IMG/VR virus record: IMGVR_UViG_3300035698_035364
Span: 38,985 to 102,984 of that record
DNA length: 64,000 bases
Origin: a virus
Strand: one strand, 5' to 3'
In this document: piece after piece, positions 44,507-52,534 of the stretch
Layout of the letters: each line of letters starts with the position of its first letter
Numbering within the stretch: position 1 is the stretch's first letter
Notes under the pieces: generated by a model
Database searches by the model: none
What the model was told of the DNA's origin: nothing
The model's input: the letters and a program-made list of their open reading frames with translations, nothing else
Translations under genes and position numbers: made by a program

Positions 44507-44662
44507 TTGCTCTTTTTATATAATATATAATCATTGAGATACTTGAACACTACATTAAAGTATTTCAATAGAAAAAGTAGATTATATATTAAAGAGTAAT
44601 ATCTTTTCCCTTAGTAGTGTTCGGGGCTAGATGGTTGCTCTTTTTTTATGGAGAGAGCAATG
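44507..44662 (+). promoter_or_regulatory. Structured leader RNA (nested pseudoknot) of the HNH gene
   Basis: This gap between genes holds long perfect complementarities. P1: TAATATATAATC 44521-44532 pairs with GATTATATATTA 44580-44591 (12 bp). P2, directly inside: ATTGAGATACTT 44533-44544 pairs with AAGTATTTCAAT 44558-44569 (12 bp with one G-U). The 13-base loop of P2 holds GAACACTAC 44545-44553, which pairs with GTAGTGTTC 44614-44622 (9 bp), making a pseudoknot. TTGCTCT occurs twice (44507-44513 and 44635-44641), and either copy can pair with AGAGCAA 44654-44660, which overlaps the ribosome site and first base of the HNH start codon. A two-state translation switch, or a self-cleaving or intron-derived RNA, are the main readings. 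Complementarity is seen directly; function is inferred. Confidence 0.68.
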
Positions 44663-45460
44663 GCACATGCCCAAAGATTAACATATGAATTTGTAAACAA
44701 CTTTTTCAGAGAAAATGGTTGTGAGATGATAGACACTAATTATAAAAATGCCCGAACTCATATAAATTATGTATGTAGTTGTGGCAACACATCTAAAATT
44801 ATTTTTGATAGTTTTAGGAGAGGGCATAGATGTAAGAAGTGTGCTACTAAAGAGAATACTAAAAAACAAACCTTCTCCTTTGATTATGTATATAATTATT
44901 TTAAGGGGCAAGGTTGTGAGATGATAGATGATAACTACGTCAATGCTCAGACCAAGATAAGATATCGATGTAAATGTGGGAAAGTTGCTCATATTAGTTT
45001 TAATGGCTTTCAGCAGAAAAATAATAAGTGTTGTGCGAAGTGTAGTCTTGAAGGGAGATCCGGAAAAAATCATTATGAGTGGATTTCTGATAGAGAATAT
45101 ATGAAAGAGAAGTTAAAGTTTAAAGATAAGTGCTATAAAATGCTGAGATATACCATTAAACAAACTCGACAGTTTAAAACACATAGAACCCATGAAATGC
45201 TAGGATATACACCGGAAGAATTGAGAGATCACATTTATCAGCATCCTAATTGGAGAAAAATTAAAAATAAGAAATGGCATTTAGATCATATTTTCCCTAT
45301 ACAAGCCTTTGTAGATTATGGTGTTAAAGATTTAAAACTAATTAATGGGCTGGAAAATTTACAGCCTCTTTCTGTATGGGACAATTCAAGTAAAAATGAT
45401 AGTTATGATGAAGAACTTTTTGAAAAATGGTTAAAGGAAAAAGGATATGAAGTGGCGTAA
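44660..45460 (+). CDS. HNH homing endonuclease
   Basis: 266 residues from ATG 44660, chosen because GGAGAG at 44650-44655 lies just upstream; an ATG at 44648 has only a T-run before it. Two tandem zinc domains of about 55 residues come first (FRENGCEMIDTNYKNARTHI ... VCSCGN ... HRCKKC, and FKGQGCEMIDDNYVNAQTKI ... RCKCGK ... KCCAKC), probably DNA-recognition units. A linker with NHYEW leads to the HNH core WHLDHIFPIQAF and LINGLENLQPLSVWDNSSKN at about 205-250. Its last 14 bases contain the start of the present polymerase gene. It probably spreads the cassette by cutting polymerase genes that lack it. Confidence 0.87.
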   Translation: MAHAQRLTYEFVNNFFRENGCEMIDTNYKNARTHINYVCSCGNTSKIIFDSFRRGHRCKKCATKENTKKQTFSFDYVYNYFKGQGCEMIDDNYVNAQTKIRYRCKCGKVAHISFNGFQQKNNKCCAKCSLEGRSGKNHYEWISDREYMKEKLKFKDKCYKMLRYTIKQTRQFKTHRTHEMLGYTPEELRDHIYQHPNWRKIKNKKWHLDHIFPIQAFVDYGVKDLKLINGLENLQPLSVWDNSSKNDSYDEELFEKWLKEKGYEVA

Positions 45461-46802
45461 CGAAGATTTTGTACACTTTCACACACACTCAGAATTCAGC
45501 CAGTTCGATGGCCTTGCCAAAGTAAATGAGTTAGTTTCTCAGGCCAGGAAAATGGGATTTCCTGCTCTGGCACTAACTGATCATGGTAATATTATGGGAT
45601 GGATTGAGTTTTTGCAGGCTTGTCGAGCAACTAAGGATAAAAAGGGTCAGCCACTTCCTTACGCCCCTATAAAACCTATCTTGGGTTGTGAGTTCTATTT
45701 GGCCAGGAAAATGGATGTAGGTCAATATGATGAGAAAAAGAAGAGGGCAGGCAAGCCCAAAGAGGGGCAACCTGATGGCAGGAGGGGGAATAGACATTTG
45801 AACTTATATGCTATGAATTTTGAGGGGTATAAAAATATATGTCGGTTGTCTCAGAAATCATATTTGAATGGGTTCTATTTTGATCCCAGGATCGACGTAG
45901 AAACTTTGGCCCAACATTCTAAGGGGCTGATGGGAGGGTCTGCTTGTTTGTCCAATGTTATTAATGTTAATCTAATGTATGGCAAATACGAAGAGGCAAA
46001 GAAGGCTGCCGGGATGTTAAATGAAATATTAGATGGCAATTTCTTTTTGGAAGTTATGTATCATGGGATCCATGAGGAGAAAGCAATTATACCAGAGATA
46101 TTTAGGCTCTCATCAGAGTTAAATATTCCTGTAGTTGCCACTAACGATAGTCATTATATTTATAGTAATGAGGGTAAATATCAAGAAGTGTTGATGTGCA
46201 TGTCTCAGGCAAGGTGCTTAAAAGATCCGGATAGATTGAAGTTTGGTCATATGGAGTTTTACTTAAAGAGTGCCGAAGATATGGCATCGATGTTTGGAGA
46301 TAGACCTCACTGTTTGCATAATTCTGCTCTTATGGCAGAAAGAATAGATACTGCTGACATAGAAAAGAATCTTTTTGTGGGTATGAGACTGCCTAAGTTT
46401 GATATCCCTGAGAAATATAAAGATTCTTATGAATATCTATGTGTTTTAGCGGTGCAAGGGATGAAGAGGGTAGGATGGGATAAAAGCCCTAAGCATGTAG
46501 AGGCGTTAAAGAAAGAATTATATGATGTTAAAGTGGCTAGAGATAGTAACAACTATGATTTCTCTACTTACTTTTTAATTGTGCGGGATTATATCCAATA
46601 TGCTAGAGATAATGATATAATGGTGGGATGTGGCCGGGGATCTGGCTATGCAAGTGTATTATTGAGATGTTTGGGGATTACGTATGGTATCGATCCTATT
46701 GAATATGGTTTGATATGGGAAAGATTTTTGGGGTTTGATGATTTAAGATTCATTAAGGAATCAGATTTTGGCTTTGCCACCGACCAAGGAGCAAGAGCTT
46801 GA
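45447..46802 (+). CDS. dnaE: DNA polymerase III alpha, N-terminal half (PHP domain and start of palm)
   Basis: 451 residues. The start is ATG 45447, inside the end of the HNH gene, with AAAGG just upstream. The PHP domain has its metal motifs: FVHFHTHSEFSQFDG, ALALTDHGNIMGW, and VATNDSHYI near residue 230, so metal binding, and perhaps exonuclease activity, may persist. Then come the linker and the first part of the palm (MVGCGRGSGYASVLLRCLGI and GLIWERFLGFDD near 395-425), which carries the GRGS primer/dNTP-contact loop. The chain stops just after this. The catalytic aspartates are on the next gene. The last residues (DFGFATDQGARA) are not conserved. Confidence 0.88.
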   Translation: MKWRNEDFVHFHTHSEFSQFDGLAKVNELVSQARKMGFPALALTDHGNIMGWIEFLQACRATKDKKGQPLPYAPIKPILGCEFYLARKMDVGQYDEKKKRAGKPKEGQPDGRRGNRHLNLYAMNFEGYKNICRLSQKSYLNGFYFDPRIDVETLAQHSKGLMGGSACLSNVINVNLMYGKYEEAKKAAGMLNEILDGNFFLEVMYHGIHEEKAIIPEIFRLSSELNIPVVATNDSHYIYSNEGKYQEVLMCMSQARCLKDPDRLKFGHMEFYLKSAEDMASMFGDRPHCLHNSALMAERIDTADIEKNLFVGMRLPKFDIPEKYKDSYEYLCVLAVQGMKRVGWDKSPKHVEALKKELYDVKVARDSNNYDFSTYFLIVRDYIQYARDNDIMVGCGRGSGYASVLLRCLGITYGIDPIEYGLIWERFLGFDDLRFIKESDFGFATDQGARA

Positions 46803-47013
46803 GCAGTTAATTCGATTATATGAGCTTGGTATTGTAAGCCGTAAGGCAGTTTGTGAAAAATTTGGCATTTCAGACCCGTTTTTGATGCAGGAATTAGCAG
46901 TGCAAGAATTATTGGGACTTCCTCCAGAAAAAGAGGAAGTCTTAGAGGAAGAATCCCCGGACATGGATTGGCCAATCTCTAATTCTTATAAATGGACAAT
47001 TTTAGACATTTAG
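46768..47013 (+). CDS. Small ORF lodged between the polymerase halves, TTG start
   Basis: 81 residues, in the +1 frame relative to the polymerase N-half and overlapping its last 35 bases. TTG at 46768 follows AAGGA at 46755-46759 with 8 bases between. The product is helical and acidic (KEQELEQLIRLYELGIVSRK, then AVCEKFGI), looking like a helix-turn-helix or the C-terminal arm of a portal-type protein, followed by an acidic segment and DMDWPISNSYKWTILDI. No firm family. It may be a remnant of whatever split the polymerase, or a tether between the halves if translated by frameshift. Confidence 0.45.
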   Translation: MALPPTKEQELEQLIRLYELGIVSRKAVCEKFGISDPFLMQELAVQELLGLPPEKEEVLEEESPDMDWPISNSYKWTILDI

Positions 47014-47017
47014 CTTA

Positions 47018-47035
47018 TTGAAAAGTGGAAAATAT
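47018..47035 (+). promoter_or_regulatory. Candidate phage promoter motif (copy 3)
   Basis: TTGAAAAGTGGAAAATAT in the 63-base gap before the polymerase C-half. The GTGG core is 52 bases before the ATG at 47077, the same distance as in copy 2. It would give the C-half its own transcript, consistent with the two polymerase halves being separate genes rather than one damaged gene. Confidence 0.45.
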
Positions 47036-47076
47036 ATAATTATAAGTGATATAGACGATATAAAAGTAGGAAGATT

Positions 47077-49038
47077 ATGGCAGACGCAGCAAAAATAAAA
47101 GAAGAAATAACTAGTATTATTCAAGGCAAATTCTCTGGTCAAAGTGATTTGTCTAAGAGAATGAATATGGTGAAGTATGAGCTTAACACCTTAGATTCCA
47201 CTAATGGCCTGAATGAGAAGAATAATTTAACCACTTTTTACGGGATATGGAAAAGTGGAAAAACAGGAGGGGACAAAAACGATATTAATAGTTGGGTCGC
47301 TTTCTGGCTCAACATGACTTCCAAAAAACCTGATGGTGATTTTTTACCAAAAAGACGTGCTTTTGCTAGAGCAGGTTTCCCTGATATTGACACTGATTTT
47401 GATGATGAAGGCAGGGATCTAGTATATAAGTATATCATAGATAAGTATGGTCGAGAGAATGTGGGGAACATCGGCACTCATGGGATGTTGAAGTTTAAGA
47501 GTTGTGTCACAAGGGTAGTTAAAGCATTGGATGTCGCTGATTCCTTCCATAAGGGGAAAGAAGCCTATATACATGAAAATCAGGAGAAAGTGACTGATAT
47601 ATTGTCTCCTTTTCCTAAAGGTGGAGCTATTAAAATCAGGGATGGGAAGACAACTCATGTAATAGATAATTATCAAGATGCTTATAAACATTCCCCTGAG
47701 TTTCAACATTATATGGATAAGTATCCAGAGGTGGGAGATAACGTAGCAAATATCGAAGGGACTTTTGCTAATTTCGGGTTCCATGCAGCGGGGATTGTTG
47801 TGTCTAATGTTCCTATTGACGAGATCTCTCCTTTAAGAACTGCCAAGGGTGGGGCGTTGGCAACCCAGTTCACTAAAGATAATTTGGAAGATATTGGTCT
47901 TATTAAATTCGATGTGTTGGCCATTACCACTTTATCTGTTATTAAGAGAACGATGGGGATGATTAAGGATTACTATGATATAGATATTGATATAGAGAAT
48001 TTACCTCTTGCTGATGACTCTACTTTTGAGTTGTATAGGAGAGGGAATTTAGGAGGGGTGTTCCAATGTGAGAATTGGGGGATGCAATCCACTATGAAAG
48101 ACATCGAAGTAAGTAGGTTTGAAGATATTATTGTAGGAGTAGCATTATATCGTCCTGGGCCTATGGATAGCATCTCTGAATATTGTGCGAGGAAGAGGGG
48201 GGAGCATAAAATAGATTATTTCCATCCTTCTATTGAACCTCATGTGAAGGAGCATATGCTAAGAACTTTTGCAGTATTATGTTACCAAGAACAGGTCATG
48301 CAAATTTGTAATTCGTTGGCAGGTTTCTCTATCACTGATGGCTATATAATGATCAAAGCCATCGGTAAAAAGAAAGACTATTTATTAAAGAAATTTGAGA
48401 AGCAATTTATTGATGGTTGCACTAAAAATAAGGTTCCTTTAGATGTGGCACAACAATATTGGGAGAAGTTTATTACTCCATTCTCTTCTTACGGGTTTAA
48501 CTTGGCACATGCGGCATGTTATGGATATTTATCATATCAAACAGCCTACCTTAAAGCGAATTATCCTGATGAGTTTATATGCTCTTTATTAGAAATAACT
48601 ACTCACACTTCTAGTGGAGAGAGATATGAGAAGATCGAAGCTTTAGAAAAAGAATTTTCTCGCAAAATGAAAATAAAGTTTCTGCCGCGAGATATTAATA
48701 AATCTAAGCTAATTTATACGATAGAAAGAAAGAAGGACATAAGTAGAGGGATTAAAAAGACGGAGATTAGACCTAGTTTAGTTTGTAAGGGGATGGGGGC
48801 TAATGCTGCTAAACATTTAGAAGAACATCAGCCCTATGATGGGATCAGTGATTTGGTAGATAAAACTGATTCTAGTGTCGTCAATGCCAGAACAGTAGAT
48901 GCTTTGGTTGAGAATGGATACTTGGGGGCCAAGGCACAAAAGAATAAAGAAAAAGTGATGAATGAATTTTTGACTGCTAGAGAAGATGCTAAAAAAGTTA
49001 GTAAAAAAGGTATCGAAGAGCATGACATATTTGCTTAA
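47077..49038 (+). CDS. dnaE: DNA polymerase III alpha, C-terminal half (catalytic palm, fingers, HhH)
   Basis: 653 residues. The first 90 residues are not conserved in DnaE and may be a pairing module. The catalytic core follows: GFPDIDTDFDDEGRD (two metal aspartates, about residues 101-107), VGNIGTHGMLKFKSC, FHAAGIVVSN, the third aspartate in IGLIKFDVLAITTLSV near 278, GGVFQCENWGMQ, VALYRPGPMDSISEY, CYQEQVMQICNSLAGF, IGKKK and YGFNLAHAACYGYLSYQTAY. The chain ends soon after the helix-hairpin-helix region, so the OB-fold and tau-binding tail of bacterial DnaE are missing. It must work with the N-half, because the GRGS loop and PHP domain are there. Confidence 0.9.
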   Translation: MADAAKIKEEITSIIQGKFSGQSDLSKRMNMVKYELNTLDSTNGLNEKNNLTTFYGIWKSGKTGGDKNDINSWVAFWLNMTSKKPDGDFLPKRRAFARAGFPDIDTDFDDEGRDLVYKYIIDKYGRENVGNIGTHGMLKFKSCVTRVVKALDVADSFHKGKEAYIHENQEKVTDILSPFPKGGAIKIRDGKTTHVIDNYQDAYKHSPEFQHYMDKYPEVGDNVANIEGTFANFGFHAAGIVVSNVPIDEISPLRTAKGGALATQFTKDNLEDIGLIKFDVLAITTLSVIKRTMGMIKDYYDIDIDIENLPLADDSTFELYRRGNLGGVFQCENWGMQSTMKDIEVSRFEDIIVGVALYRPGPMDSISEYCARKRGEHKIDYFHPSIEPHVKEHMLRTFAVLCYQEQVMQICNSLAGFSITDGYIMIKAIGKKKDYLLKKFEKQFIDGCTKNKVPLDVAQQYWEKFITPFSSYGFNLAHAACYGYLSYQTAYLKANYPDEFICSLLEITTHTSSGERYEKIEALEKEFSRKMKIKFLPRDINKSKLIYTIERKKDISRGIKKTEIRPSLVCKGMGANAAKHLEEHQPYDGISDLVDKTDSSVVNARTVDALVENGYLGAKAQKNKEKVMNEFLTAREDAKKVSKKGIEEHDIFA

Positions 49039-49055
49039 TTAATGGAGATGTAGAC

Positions 49056-49340
49056 ATGAAAAGTATTATTAAAAAAGGTGTTATTAGAAAAATAAGCACG
49101 GCACAGTACGAAACTTTGGATGTTGTGTTGGAAGTAGAAGAAGAAATAGAGTGGACTGATGAAAGAGACAGGAATAATAAGACTAAAAAAATAACAAAGC
49201 GTTTAGTCAAAGATCTGGATGATACGATGGAAGAAGTGATGGTCACTCTGGGATTAAAGAAGTGCAAAGCAACCGTGGCCCCACCAAAGAGTAAGATTAC
49301 TAACGATGAAGTTGATTTTTTCGGAGAAAGTAATGGATAA
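49056..49340 (+). CDS. Small charged protein downstream of polymerase, unknown
   Basis: 94 residues; GGAGATG lies before the ATG at 49056. The N-terminal 70 residues form strands and a helix (MKSIIKKGVIRKISTAQYET, then LEVEEEIEWTDE and VKDLDDTMEEVMVTLGL); the tail is Pro/Lys-rich and then acidic (KITNDEVDFFGESNG). No recognised family. Its end overlaps the start of the following acidic protein. Position suggests a polymerase or recombination accessory factor. Confidence 0.58.
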   Translation: MKSIIKKGVIRKISTAQYETLDVVLEVEEEIEWTDERDRNNKTKKITKRLVKDLDDTMEEVMVTLGLKKCKATVAPPKSKITNDEVDFFGESNG

Positions 49341-50454
49341 TGTGAAAGAGTTTGAAGAGTTGTTCGGAATTGCTTCTGATGGTAGTGAAGGGCAAGCAGA
49401 GGAATATGGGCATAGCAGTAAGACAGATGAATCGTTTGATGAAGCAGTAGACTCTCTTAAAGAAGGTTTAGAGTCTGCTCCTGAAGGACATGCTTTGCCA
49501 CAAGAAGAAAAACCGGCTGAAACTCCTCATGATATTATTATGGAGGTGAGTAATAACAAAGAAAGTGATATGCCTCCAAAAGAGCCGGATCCTCCTGAAG
49601 AGAAAGTTGATGAAGCAACAGAAGATATGTTTGACACGTTGGAACCGACTGCTCCGAAGGAGCCAAAAGAGGAAGTGGTAGAAGATGCACAGGAAGATGC
49701 TAATCCGTTCTGCGAAAAGAATAAATCCGCAGTAGAAGATGCTGTGGAGCCGACCACTTTTGAAGAAGATAATAGCAAAATAGATGATATTCAAGATGAG
49801 AGTAAGTTGTCGGTGGTGAATGGGAAGATACAGTGGTTCTTTGACCCTCCCACTTCTACTTTTAGAACTTTTTATAAGAGGAAAAAAGAGTTGGTTAATG
49901 ACTACACAATGGGTGGTCACTTAGATTTTGAGAGATTGTCTAGGGAGTTGGAGGAGAGCAGTGTTGATGTGACTGATGAGCTTTTTGATCAAGAATTAGT
50001 CAGGATCAAAATGGAGCAGGTGCAGCAATTCAGGGAAAGGGTAAAAAATATTAATATTCGAGTGGATAACCAATATTTTGTTTGGAAGAGATGGATAGAA
50101 TTATTGAGGGGATATTTGGCCAGGATAAAATATTTGAAACCGGCCGTTAAGAACGAAGGATATATTTTTGAGCATATGAGGGATTTAGAGTTGTATTTTT
50201 GCAAATTAGAAGCCCTTCATACCTCCGTCCATACGACAGAGAAGACATTATCAGCGGCTCATGAATCTCTCAGTCGGAAAGTGGCAATTTGTATGGAGTT
50301 AAAACCTACTTCTCGATATGAAAGAAGGGCTGATCACCCTTCGTATGCTCCTGAAGGCCCGCCTGCTTCAGAGGGTGAATTTGATATATTGCCTAGTGAT
50401 GCAAGTGTAAAACCACAACAGAAACATGGGGAAGTAAAATGGGGAGAAATATAG
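49333..50454 (+). CDS. Acidic two-part protein, possible recombination mediator
   Basis: 373 residues from ATG 49333, overlapping the previous stop. Residues 1-155 are very acidic and Pro-rich, surely disordered (PKEPDPPEEKVDEATEDMFD). Residues 160-345 are helical with aromatic and basic residues (QYFVWKRWIELLRGYLARIK, then FEHMRDLELYFCKLEALHTS). It sits directly upstream of SSB and RecA, where T4 keeps recombination mediators such as UvsY, and the helical segment has a comparable build, but sequence similarity is too weak to name it. Other options are a virion or replisome scaffold. Confidence 0.55.
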   Translation: MDNVKEFEELFGIASDGSEGQAEEYGHSSKTDESFDEAVDSLKEGLESAPEGHALPQEEKPAETPHDIIMEVSNNKESDMPPKEPDPPEEKVDEATEDMFDTLEPTAPKEPKEEVVEDAQEDANPFCEKNKSAVEDAVEPTTFEEDNSKIDDIQDESKLSVVNGKIQWFFDPPTSTFRTFYKRKKELVNDYTMGGHLDFERLSRELEESSVDVTDELFDQELVRIKMEQVQQFRERVKNINIRVDNQYFVWKRWIELLRGYLARIKYLKPAVKNEGYIFEHMRDLELYFCKLEALHTSVHTTEKTLSAAHESLSRKVAICMELKPTSRYERRADHPSYAPEGPPASEGEFDILPSDASVKPQQKHGEVKWGEI

Positions 50455-50543
50455 AAAATTGTTATTTAAAAGTGCTTCTTTTTAAACTAGCTTGAAGTTA
50501 GTAGTAATTTAAACCGTAGTTCTATTTTACAGGAGAACAAAAA

Positions 50544-51269
50544 ATGAGTGAGAATGATTATGTGCAATGGGGCGATGTAGCAAAGCCCGTAGGAAAAGGT
50601 GGCAACGGGGAAAAACTGAAATATCTGAGATTACAAAGTGGAAAAGCCTATAAAATTAGGCCTCTTTTCTACCCAGTGATGTTCCACAAGTATTTCCACA
50701 TGAATAATGGCAGATTGAGAACTGCTATTTGTGCGGATCCCGATGCTTGTTCAGTTAAGTTGTCTCATCCTGAGTTGAAGAAACCATCTTTACGGTATGC
50801 GGCTTATGTCATCGACCGTGACGATGATGAAGTGAAGATTCTGGAAGCTCCTGCTTCGGTATTCAGACCGATGGGCAACAGAGCAGAGGCTATGGGGAGT
50901 AATCCCGGTGGTGGCAAAGATGGTAGTGATTGGCAGATAGAAGTGACTGGTCAAAAATTGACCACTAGTTACGAAGTTACTTATCTAGTTGATACTCCTC
51001 TTTCAGAAGAAGAGGTCGCTAAAGTCAAAGAGGCTATGAATGGAGATCAGGACAGGCTGAAGAAGATCTATAAGACTCACACCGCAGAGGAGATCGATCA
51101 GAAACTCTTTGGTGAATGGAAGAAGGATGGCACTGGTGTAGCAGCTAGTGAATCTGCTCCGGCCGCGGCCGCGGCAACCGAAGAGCCAACCATGTTCGAT
51201 GAAACACCTACAGCTACGGAAACAGCCTCAGCCGCAAGTGGTAAAGATGATTTTCCGTCTAACTGGTAG
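50544..51269 (+). CDS. Single-stranded DNA-binding protein, gp32-like
   Basis: 241 residues. ACAGGAG lies 8 bases before the ATG, after an 89-base gap, the kind of strong ribosome site expected for an abundant protein. Residues 25-160 look like an OB fold of the phage gp32/SSB type (LKYLRLQSGKAYKIRPLFYP, then SLRYAAYVIDRDDDEVKILE and DWQIEVTGQKLTTSYEVTYL). A single C-x5-C pair near 65-70 could bind zinc. The linker is Ala/Thr/Glu-rich and the chain ends GKDDFPSNW, an acidic-hydrophobic tip like that used by SSB proteins to recruit partners. RecA follows 14 bases later. Confidence 0.75.
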   Translation: MSENDYVQWGDVAKPVGKGGNGEKLKYLRLQSGKAYKIRPLFYPVMFHKYFHMNNGRLRTAICADPDACSVKLSHPELKKPSLRYAAYVIDRDDDEVKILEAPASVFRPMGNRAEAMGSNPGGGKDGSDWQIEVTGQKLTTSYEVTYLVDTPLSEEEVAKVKEAMNGDQDRLKKIYKTHTAEEIDQKLFGEWKKDGTGVAASESAPAAAAATEEPTMFDETPTATETASAASGKDDFPSNW

Positions 51270-51283
51270 GAGGATATCACACT

Positions 51284-52534
51284 ATGGCTAAGAAAAAAAA
51301 AGATGTGTCGCAAGCAGCATTTGAGCATCTAAAAGGATTCTGTATTACCGGAGCGAAATTCGTTTCGCCCGGTAATATACCTACGGGTCATTTTACTTTG
51401 GATTTTATTATCCACTATGGGATTAACCCTGCGAAAGTAGATCTTCATGATCTAGAAGGCTACGATCCATCCTTCCCGTTGGGTCTCCCTTTAGGGAAGA
51501 TGGTGGAAATATTCGGAGAAGAAGGTGGAGGTAAGTCATCACTGGCTTATCGTGCAGTAGGTAATGCTCAAAAACTAGGGTATACTTGTGCATGGATTGA
51601 TGCTGAGAATAGTTTCTCTAAGAGTTTGGCTGAAATTAATGGTTGCGTGCCAGAGGACATTATGACAACTGAACAGATTTTAACGGCTGAAGAAGCCATT
51701 GATATGATGGTGGATCTTTGTAATGCCAAGGAAGTCCCTATGGTGAAAGATGGTAAGGCCATCAATGCTCCTGCTCCCAAAGTAATTGTATTGGATTCAG
51801 TGGCAGGGCTAGTCCCTGCTGCTCGAAAAGACGCTTTATCTGAACAACAATATATGGCATTATTGCCTAGAATATTAAGTCAGAATATGGGGAAACTTGT
51901 TGGTGCAGCGGCAGACAATGGGGTTTTGTTAATATTTGTAAATCAACTAAGAGAAAAGCTTGGGCAAATGTTTGGAGATCCTGAAACCAGTCCTGGCGGA
52001 CGTGCATTAAAGCATCATGCTTCGTTACGGTTAAAAGTGACAAAGAAGACAGTTAAAGAAGCACGAATTTACACGGAGAAGGAGGGAGAAGACCCTAATT
52101 TAATTGGGGCAGTCTCCTATGTGCGTGTTCCTAAGAATAAACTCGCTAAGCCATATTTTGATAGTATAGAGATACCTATTTATTATGAAGCATATTTTCC
52201 TAATATAGAGGAAAGAGCTTTTGATGCTGGTAGGCAAACTAAGCTAATCTCAATTCGTAAGGGAGTGTTTAGTTGGGACGGTATCAAAATTGAAGGTAAG
52301 GAACAGTTCGTTAAACATATTATGGACAATAACTTACTTAATTCTTTGATTAAGGCCATTAAATGCAAGGCCACTGAGGAAGATGTGTTGCTGCCTCCTG
52401 AGTTGATGCAGTATGAATGTACTGACGACAAAGTAGTAGATGGTAAAGTTGATGGAAAAACCAAGAGACAGGTTTCCGGAGGTAGAAAGAAAAAAAATAG
52501 TACAACTGGCAAAGAACACCCTCAAACAGAGTGA
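51284..52534 (+). CDS. recA: RecA/UvsX-type recombinase
   Basis: 416 residues; AGGAGGA precedes the ATG. Core motifs: PLGKMVEIFGEEGGGKSSLA with Walker A at about 77-86 (one residue longer or varied compared with GPESSGKTT), AWIDAENSFSKSLAEINGC (the WIDAEHALD-type motif), Walker B APKVIVLDSVAGLVP near 165, loop one region with LSEQQYMALLPRILSQNM, and the LLIFVNQLREKLGQMFGDPE motif with SPGGRALKHHASLRLKV, all typical of RecA. The long C-terminal part (about 110 residues) is Lys-rich at its end. It would catalyse strand exchange together with the SSB and UvsW-like helicase for recombination-dependent replication. Confidence 0.92.
   Translation: MAKKKKDVSQAAFEHLKGFCITGAKFVSPGNIPTGHFTLDFIIHYGINPAKVDLHDLEGYDPSFPLGLPLGKMVEIFGEEGGGKSSLAYRAVGNAQKLGYTCAWIDAENSFSKSLAEINGCVPEDIMTTEQILTAEEAIDMMVDLCNAKEVPMVKDGKAINAPAPKVIVLDSVAGLVPAARKDALSEQQYMALLPRILSQNMGKLVGAAADNGVLLIFVNQLREKLGQMFGDPETSPGGRALKHHASLRLKVTKKTVKEARIYTEKEGEDPNLIGAVSYVRVPKNKLAKPYFDSIEIPIYYEAYFPNIEERAFDAGRQTKLISIRKGVFSWDGIKIEGKEQFVKHIMDNNLLNSLIKAIKCKATEEDVLLPPELMQYECTDDKVVDGKVDGKTKRQVSGGRKKKNSTTGKEHPQTE

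Noticed and set aside
44496-44660. HEARO/OMEGA-type RNA or a canonical group I intron core.
   Set aside because: The HNH protein lacks a RuvC part, so it is not IscB-like, and I cannot see the conserved P7/P3 core sequences of group I introns. The structured RNA is kept as its own feature.
46700-47200. Split-intein explanation for the divided polymerase.
   Set aside because: The N-half has no Cys/Ser with block A at its end, and the C-half has no HN plus Cys/Ser/Thr junction near its start.
50455-50543. Terminator in the 89-base gap before the SSB gene (ACTAGCTTGAAGTTAGT).
   Set aside because: Only a four-base stem without a following T-run; kept as a plain leader with a good ribosome site.
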